In this document: one piece after another, positions 56,075-64,000 of the stretch
Layout: the number at the start of each line of letters is the position of its first letter
Numbering within the stretch: position 1 is the first letter of the stretch
NCBI GenBank assembly: GCA_032622095.1
Contig: CP136064.1
Coordinates: 44,846,989 to 44,910,988 of the forward strand
Direction of reading: 5' to 3'
From: Siphonodentalium dalli
Taxonomy: Eukaryota; Mollusca; Scaphopoda; Gadilida; Siphonodentaliidae
Length of the DNA: 64,000 nt
Notes under the pieces: model-generated
Database searches by the model: none
The model's input: the letters and a program-made list of their open reading frames with translations, nothing else
What the model was told of the DNA's origin: nothing
Translations under genes and position numbers: made by a program

Positions 56075-56505
56075 TTCGATGTACCGGTAAGCGAAGTTCC
56101 TGAAAAATACATATGATTCTCTATGTGTGTTGATTATTATGCGTATATTGCCATGCATACTTAACAAAATCCCAAAGTGATTTATTTCACAATAATACGG
56201 AACCTGTCCCAAATCAGTCTTTATAGCGGGAATTCATAGTGCATGAGAACACCATTCATTTGAGCCATATTACATGCATGGAGAATAAACACAAACACAT
56301 ATCCCCCCCAATATGGAGATAAATTCAAAGTAAGGTCAATAATAGTTTCGTTGTCCCGCCTGGGTCCCCGAGCACAATAATCAACGACGCACATGTTCAC
56401 ATTTCCCACCAAAAACTCAATTATATTTTATAACACGTTGGCTAAAACTATGTTCTATATAGCTGCGGTCATCAGTTGTTGGACTAATACAGACTATTGA
56501 AGAAG
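56075..56505. other. 431-bp segment present only in duplication copy 1
   Basis: Copy 2 joins TTTTTGAG directly to CTACGAATTC. In copy 1 these are separated by 431 bp with no terminal repeats or target duplication. A deletion in copy 2 at an AG microhomology is the simplest reading. Confidence 0.75.
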
Positions 56506-57632
56506 CTACGAATTCCGGGTGAAAGATTTCGCTACCATTCGTATTTCGCCGCTATAAATATCTCCTGCAGACAAACCCTGCAGTATGACGTCACCGCGCA
56601 CAAATAGATTTACGATTGACAGAATATATAATCCTGTCAGTTTCATTTTCACTGATGCTACTTGAAATTCTAAGAAATACTTTATTCAATTCTCCTTGCT
56701 AGGTATTATTGGTCAATGCGTAGATGCTTTTTAGTGTTTAGATTCATTATATATACCTGTTGGAATCTTATTGTAAGTTATAAATTGGTAAACATTGTAT
56801 TAAACTCGTACATGTAGCTCGTTCATTTATATAGTCTTCAATCAGACGGCAGTCTTACGTAAGTAATTAAATGACTAACTATTTGATACCATCAACAGAA
56901 TTAATGCACCCACGGAAATGATCGACTTGCATAATATACGTAGCTTTGGATTGCTTTGTGGGACACTCAGGTGCAAGGAAATGGCTTCTTTTCAGTGTCA
57001 AATAACCAAATTTTATGTGGGTTAACTGGGTTTAATAGCACAAAATATAGGTCAAATTTGAATTCGGGTTCCACCCGCCAATTTTCACCAGTGTTATGGA
57101 CATTTGGTTGGAATATGCATTCAATTTTCGTTTCCGGATGATAACTTTAGTAACTCTGAATTAAATGAGTGTGTGAGTGAGTAAGTTTAATAATCTTTTC
57201 AACCAAAACTAGCATGGCATTAGAATATAAAATAGAGTGATTGTCACTTTATAGGTTACGATCATGTGCTGTCAAACTGCTCACTTGAATCAAATTTGAT
57301 GAACTGAAGTGATGTGATTAATGAATTAGTTAACAGTAATTTTTCATAGAGAAATAATTTTACAGCTAAGTTAATAAAATGATTTATTCCCACAATTACA
57401 AGTCAAATTCTCACCGCTTCACAGGCTAAGCCGCCATGTTTGATTGATTGAAAACTAGAAACACCACCGAAACGAAATGACATCATGGCACACATGCTTG
57501 CACGCAATATTATAATGTAAGGTATGCATTTGGGTTTTTCCGCCAAGGAAAGCCCTTCAACTGAACTATATGGATTAGATCTCCGGCCTTGTGTCAATCA
57601 GGAGGGATAAAATTTTATGTCCATCTGTCAAG

Positions 57633-60475
57633 CTCGCATATATAAGAGAATGCATTGGCACAGGGCATAACTGTAACCATCACAATGTGGTCAATGAACC
57701 GGTTCCAATGATATCCATATTTGTATGGTGTTATTGAGACAGACCGAAGATATTTTAGGCTGTTGAAGCTTTATTTGGGCGTTTTTGGCCGTTTTATTGG
57801 GTAAAGGGTTAAATGAGTGCGTCATCAGGCCTTTGAAGTGTAGACATCAATCAGTGACTACGTATCATCGGTCAGAGTGACTACGTATCATCGGTCAGAG
57901 TGACTACGTATCATCGGTCAGAGTTCTGGTATAGGGTGTAGCAAAGTCATGCATGCTTTGAATTGATGAAGTCCTAGTTTTTCGGGAATTTGCCGGAAAG
58001 TACATGTAGTTTTAGTTTTGTTTGATTGTTCCTGTTTTGATTATAGTCAAGGACACCGACACTAACCGTAATGGTGTCTAAGGCAATAAAGTTAAACTGA
58101 ATACATACAAGAAATGGAATACGAGAGGTCTAATTGGGATTGAGACAACAAAAGTTGATGGCTGTGAATATGTGACTGAAGTATGGTGTCTGATATGTGC
58201 CAAATATGGAGATCGATTAAAACTTGGGAAATGATGCAATTGATACAGGGTTTTTCCCAGCGCTATTTCTGTCAATCTGTGTATGATAGGTGGTGCTATT
58301 TTTCACCGCGTGCGAAATGTCATCTGCCAGAGTTACGTCCCATGTATCACATGTCTGCTGAACCGGGAAATGAAATGACTTCATTGCAAAGAGTAGTACT
58401 TAGTACTGTATTAATTTAATTTGCCTGACCATCATCCATGCATGATGATGATCAAATTTAAAATGTGTTCATTTGATCGTGAGCAATGTCACGATTGGTG
58501 GAAACTGCAAGTTCAAGGGTCATTCATATACCCCTGATGTATCATGTGCTTGATATACCCCTGATGTTTCGCACACTTTCTCTTAAACCCTGCTGTCAAT
58601 GGTGACGGGGAACATGGTAAGTTGAAATTGATGTTTTAGCCAATCAGATTGCTAATTACAACCGGATGTAGGGATAAAAATATATGACAACATTGAAATA
58701 TTAAAACCAATTTTGTTGACTATCAGGGACATATTATGTTCTTGGTCTGACCGTCCAATTGTCAGGACATCTGTCCATCTGTCCGTCCATTTGCTTTTGG
58801 TTTCCAGATGATAACTTTAGAAAGTCTCAACTGAAGGGAATGACATTTGGTATGTGGGCAGGGTTTCCACCAGGCCGGCTGCGGGTCCGTCCCACGGACC
58901 CATTCCCCCCGTCCGTCGTTGCATGAAATCCTTCTCATACACAAATAAATGACGTTATTAAAAACTTTTTCAGTCTTGTTTGTGTCAACAGGCTATATAT
59001 CTACACATATTTTCATTAATATTGACAAAATGAAATTGACACAGTCCATCTCCCGAAAAAACAATAAGAAAGAGCATGTCAAATAGCGACATTAGATACA
59101 GTGTAATACATGTCGCGGTAACATCAAAGAATGCCGGACTGTTGAGTGCGGATATTTTTGTGCACGGGATTCCATGGATGAAACTATTCACGCTCGAAGA
59201 CCCCGTGCTATCGTACGATTACGACCCCGTGCTATCGTACGATTACATAATTGGATCAAAGAACACCCAATTGCTGAGTCGGGGATACTCTTATGCACGG
59301 GATTTTCGTGGATGAAACTACTCCATGTTGATAATTTATCTTATTGCTGTATTACCATTGTTTTTGAGCTACGAATTCCGGGTGAAAGATTTCGCTACCA
59401 TTCGTATTTCGCCGCTATAAATATCTCCTGCAGACAAACCCTGCAGTATGACGTCACCGCGCACAAATAGATTTACGATTGACAGAATATATAATCCTGT
59501 CAGTTTCATTTTCACTGATGCTACTTGAAATTCTAAGAAATACTTTATTCAATTCTCCTTGCTAGGTATTATTGGTCAATGCGTAGATGCTTTTTAGTGT
59601 TTAGATTCATTATATATACCTGTTGGAATCTTATTGTAAGTTATAAATTTGTAAACATTGTATTAAACTCGTAGCTCGTTCATTTATATAGTCTTCAATC
59701 AGACGGCAGTCTTACGTAAGTAATTAAATGACTAACTATTTGATACCATCAACAGAATTAATGCACCCACGGAAATGATCGACTTGCATAATATACGTAG
59801 CTTTGGATTGCTTTGTGGGACACTCAGGTGCAAGGAAATGGCTTCTTTTCAGTGTCAAATAACCAAATTTTATGTGGGTTAACTGGGTTTAATAGCACAA
59901 AATATAGGTCAAATTTGAATTCGGGTTCCACCCGCCAATTTTAACCAGTGTTATGGACATTTGGTTGGAATATGCATTCAATTTTCGTTTCCGGATGATA
60001 ACTTTAGTAACTCTGAATTAAATGAGTGTGTGAGTGAGTAAGTTTAATAATCTTTTCAACCAAAACTAGCATGGCATTAGAATATAAAATAGAGTGATTG
60101 TCACTTTATAGGTTACGATCATGTGCTGTCAAACTGCTCACTTGAATCAAATTTGATGAACTGAAGTGATGTGATTAATGAATTAGTTAACAGTAATTTT
60201 TCATAGAGAAATAATTTTACAGCTAAGTTAATAAAATGATTTATTCCCACAATTACAAGTCAAATTCTCACCGCTTCACAGGCTAAGCCGCCATGTTTGA
60301 TTGATTGAAAACTAGAAACACCACCGAAACGAAATGACATCATGGCACACATGCTTGCACGCAATATTATAATGTAAGGTATGCATTTGGGTTTTTCCGC
60401 CAAGGAAAGCCCTTCAACTGAACTATATGGATTAGATCTCCGGCCTTGTGTCAATCAGGAGGGATAAAATTTTAT
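57633..60475. repeat. Tandem segmental duplication, copy 2
   Basis: Starts CTCGCATATATAAGAG, in the middle of the MITE palindrome. Runs parallel to copy 1 up to GGGATAAAATTTTA. Contains the truncated MITE end (to 57808) and the 23-bp minisatellite (57855-57923). A - strand frame at 60260-60454 repeats that at 57403-57597; no known protein. Confidence 0.92.
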
Positions 60476-60781
60476 TGCCGTCCGACTCCGCTCACACCGT
60501 GCTCAGATTAGTCACGCATGAATACGCCCAAGTAAATCCCGCATTCTTCTAATTATCTAGTCAGTTTTTTCTTCCTCCTCGAATCGACAGGACATGGTTA
60601 TCTAAGGGAGTATCTTTCTGAAAATTGCGAGTTTATCGACTCAATATTTATTGTTGATAACAAACTTGCAATTTATTTGTCGTCTGAACCCGCTTGTTAA
60701 TTAATATTTCTCACATCGGCACGGAAGTTTTTTCGCTTCGTTTGTATACGTAATTCGTTTCGTGTTTTCGTTTTCTCATCA

Positions 60782-60881
60782 AGTCGGTTCCTTCTAAAAA
60801 ATAGAAAGTCGGTTCCTTCTAAAAAATAGAAAGTCGGTTCCTTCTAAAAAATTGAAAGTCGGTTCCTTCTAAAAAATAGAA
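60782..60881. repeat. 25-bp tandem repeat, four copies
   Basis: AGTCGGTTCCTTCTAAAAAA at 60782, 60807, 60832 and 60857. Confidence 0.92.
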
Positions 60882-60889
60882 AGAAGGAC

Positions 60890-63800
60890 ATCTTGACGAT
60901 GACTAAAGACGCACATAGCTTACTTGTGGCGACACCAAATATTGTGCAACATATACGGTATGATAACTTCCGATTGAGGACGCACTGTGGTAAGGTATAC
61001 GAAGTCTCCTATTTTCGTGCTACACGTGTTTCAGTCGACTCGCTTCGCTTATTTAATACGTTCTGTTGCTATGTGAATAACGTATAATGTCAAATCATAC
61101 CTGCTATGTTAGTTCGCTGAAAGTTGTACAGGACAGCAATGTCTCCTTTGTAATAATTTACATGAATAAATCAGAAAGATAGTCCTTGTTATCAGATGAC
61201 AAATGACATTTCTTTTGACTGAGCGATCTGTACCATTGTTTTAACGATCAATACCTACGAATTTACGCCCGCCAGTATGTATGAACGTGGGGTCTTGTAT
61301 TAGACCCATGGCAAATGTAATAAAACATTACCGCTACTTCAAGGTATTTAGAAAATTCTGCCTTGTCTATCGCGATTACATATCCTTTAACTCATTGTAT
61401 CATCAGTACAATAGTTACTAACACTCAGTAGCAGGGAGATTATATTCGTTAACCCATATATAAACACACTTCAGATTGGTGTGTTGTCTGTTACTATAAA
61501 TATAGTGTTGATTCTTTACATCCATGTATTTACAGTATGGCTGTAACAGTCTGGGTTACTACGAGTCAGGCGATTGGTTTGATTGGGGCCTAGGGCAACC
61601 TGATATACTTGACGACAATCAATTTTCATTAAAAAGTTTATCAATTGAAATATCGATCAACGACTGCAAAGAAGTGAAAACGTAGTAACCTGACACTCCA
61701 GCTACAATTGGCTCAAACACTAGCCTACTTGTGGCAAGTAACCATATCCAATGGGACCTTGGTAAACAAGGGAAAGCCTTCAATACGGCGCACCTTGTTC
61801 ATAAGGGGCATGGTCAGGGTGTTGCAACGATTTATCGGCTTGCCAGCATCTCACTGAATTTCAATTAAATCGATGTTTCTCCTTATTATCATCCGCCAGA
61901 TGATTTAAGATTTACGCCGTCCACAGGTTAGTAAGGCCAACAAAAAAAAAAACCTGTGTTTCCGGTGACCCGCCCGCCCCTATTTGGGACCTCCCGACGG
62001 TTTTCATTTTATTCATTTTGCAAAATTAGTTCGCATCCGGTTTTATTTTCGTGCCAACTGGAAAAATTCCATGCACAAATATGCAAAATCATCTTCAATT
62101 TTCTATTAGTTGCAGTCATTAATTTAATTCAATGAGTCATTAGCATAATTAAGTTAATTAACTGTGTAAGGCATGCTCAGAAAATATCAAACATCCAAAA
62201 ATGGGAATTCATCGCAAAACAACGGACTACCTCGAAAATAGGGAACATGAAGCAAGAATAAACGATGTCTTTTAGGCTTATGGTTCATGATTGAGCCTAT
62301 ATACGTTTAACTCAATTTAATATGTGCATGGGTATTGGTTAATAGAATTTAAATGAGTTTGGACATAGATTTTCTCAACATTCTGAAGTTAAATTTGAGT
62401 TCTGTTGTTGTGATACGCAGACATTAAAAGGTGTAACACTAGTATGGATGCAAACATTGAACATTAGTGGTAGGGTGGTGATTTTTTAAGCAGGTTGAAT
62501 ATTGTTCACATACAGGGAACTCATGCTTTCACACAGCATGCTATTATGGCATAGCCACTGCAATGGAGTGAACAAACTGAACTCTAAATACTCACTTATA
62601 TCTTGATCAAACATATATTTAGGACTATTAATTTGAATATAATAGTTTTAACTACTAGCTACATGACATAACATCCTTCCTGGCTAATAATATTTAACAC
62701 AGTTGTTTTTAAATGGACATGGCTCATTCAAGCTTCCAAATTTTGTCTTAAACGGACATGGTTCATTCAAGCTTCCGAATGACATGGCTCATTCGAGCTT
62801 CCAAATTTTGTCTAAGTAATTTTGGAAGGAAGTATATAAGATAGATTGACAAATAAACGAAATATCAACATACTTGTAATGGCTACATATGCTATATAGT
62901 ATATTTAATGGCTACATAAAAACACTGTCCATGGCCATGCATAGCCTTTTTCCAGCTGTTTTAAATTTTAAAAGTGAAACAACACTCATTATTTCTACCA
63001 TATCAGGAATAGACTAGCACGGAATGCTCTATTCTGTTCAATGTCTTGCACATGACTGTTTGTTTGGGACCCAAACACCGTGTTTAAAGTTGTATTTCTT
63101 TAAATTCTTATGACTTCAATATAAATGTAGATAAAGTATTTATCGACCTATTTCGATACTGGGTAAAATTCAAAAGCATATACTATTAAGTCTATTTTGG
63201 AGCTCAAACTACCATGTGGCTTTAAGATCACCACTACCGTATGCAGTACATAGATGTATGTGAAGTTCTTTCCTTGCATTCTGAAGCTTATTCATGGCAA
63301 ATATTGATCTCTGTTGTAAACGTCATGTTTTTCCATGTTTTATTCAATAAAACAATAAATTACACTATATTCTAATAGAATCTACTTAGTTTTATTATTT
63401 TATAGTCAATTACAAACAAGGAGAAGTAGGCTTGGGGGTCGCATTCATATTTATTTTGAGCATAGTCGAAAATAAAATGAAAAAATAAAATAAAATGAAA
63501 AGCCACCCCCCCCCCTCCCCGCCCCTATTTTTTTCTTGCATGTCACCAGAAACACAGATATATATATTTTTTGGCCTAATTAAAATTGTAAATCTTTGTG
63601 ATGTAACGACTGTGATCAGAAGATGTCACCAACTTGAAACATCTGACCTCTTATCCTCAGACATTAGTGTTTGTCGATACATTCAAATTTTCGGTCCCAT
63701 TGACATATTATGGTTTAAGTACCTCAATGCCATATTACCGTAGAACCTAATATGCATCGGAATTGATGAACTTGCAACATGTATTGCACGCCGTAATAGC

Positions 63801-64000
63801 TCCATACATTGTACATGGCAATAATATTGTATCAGGGCCTCATGTATGCTGTCAGAACTGACTATGCTTACATATGGTGAACAGTTTTCACCCCAATACT
63901 GACATACTTTGTGGTTTTCATCAGTGAATAAACAGCGAAATAGAAAGCATAAATATTATCACATGCTCCAGAATCACTGCCAATTAATAGTCTTTCCAAT
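60890..64000. other. Presumed SDHB intron 6, no exon recognised
   Basis: I looked for the SDHB C-terminal cysteine motifs and found none. A diverged tandem segment lies at 62714-62811 (GACATGGCTCATTC(A/G)AGCTTCC, three times). A C-homopolymer lies at about 63505-63520. The rest is unassigned AT-rich sequence. Confidence 0.5.

Larger units (their letters stand above)
52399..57620. repeat. Tandem segmental duplication, copy 1
   Basis: Near-identical to 57633-60475. Differs by a hAT-like insertion (53011-54942), a 431-bp extra segment (56075-56505) and scattered single-base changes. It starts inside the right palindrome of the 52151 MITE. Contains a 23-bp, three-copy minisatellite at 52621-52689 (TGACTACGTATCATCGGTCA) and a 24-bp doubling at about 55906-55953 (CCCCGTGCTATCGTACGATT). 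No coding exon recognised. Confidence 0.92.

Noticed and set aside
57403-60454. Repeated 64-codon - strand ORF (57403-57597 and 60260-60454) as a conserved gene
   Set aside because: Its conservation is explained by the recent tandem duplication, where non-coding flanks are equally conserved.
51652-64000. SDHB exons 7 and 8
   Set aside because: I looked for a CILCACCSTSCP-like frame and the second CP motif on the + strand and saw neither. Most likely beyond the window or displaced by assembly.

Overview
The window is a gene-poor, AT-rich stretch of animal nuclear DNA. It has long introns with GT-AG sites, tRNA-derived SINEs, many DNA-transposon families and long minisatellites. Two protein-coding genes can be read with confidence, both on the + strand. 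The repeat style suggests a marine invertebrate, most likely a mollusc or another lophotrochozoan: tandem-repeat elements with subterminal inverted repeats and a 3' hairpin, AATC-tailed SINEs, and frequent TACATGTA. This placement is an inference; neither protein fixes the species.

Layout. (1) 1-2700 holds an acidic reading frame on the - strand, possibly the first exon of a divergent gene or a decayed one. (2) 2767-11531 is a complete five-exon centrin/caltractin-like EF-hand gene (222 codons). Its introns carry MITEs, a SINE and foldback elements. Its stop codon runs straight into a 64-bp minisatellite made from its own last coding segment (to about 12270). (3) 12.3-20.6 kb is intergenic: palindromic MITEs, an AATC-tailed SINE with a 12-bp target duplication, two Helentron/HINE-like arrays and nested inverted repeats. 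(4) 20800 to beyond 64000 is the gene for the iron-sulfur subunit of succinate dehydrogenase (SDHB). Exons 1-6 are present (181 codons, through the [2Fe-2S] domain). The exons for the C-terminal [4Fe-4S]/[3Fe-4S] domain were not found and presumably lie beyond the window.

The SDHB introns hold most of the unusual structure. Intron 1 (10.9 kb) contains a TTAA-flanked element abutting a three-level nest of transposons. Intron 4 contains a hAT-like element and a second, in-phase copy of the iron-binding half of exon 4. Intron 5 (10 kb) is built from a 55-bp minisatellite that copies the splice acceptor and first six codons of exon 6, interleaved with HINE arrays and MULE-like elements. Intron 6 (over 12.3 kb) contains a direct tandem duplication whose two copies form a filled/empty pair for a hAT-like insertion.

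The two genes are not functionally linked: one is a calcium-binding centrosome/cilium protein, the other a mitochondrial complex II subunit. No bacterial features, CRISPR arrays, rRNA genes or viral genes were seen. I do not see a new multi-gene system. The novelty is in how host exon-intron borders became satellite repeats, and in several self-documenting insertion sites.
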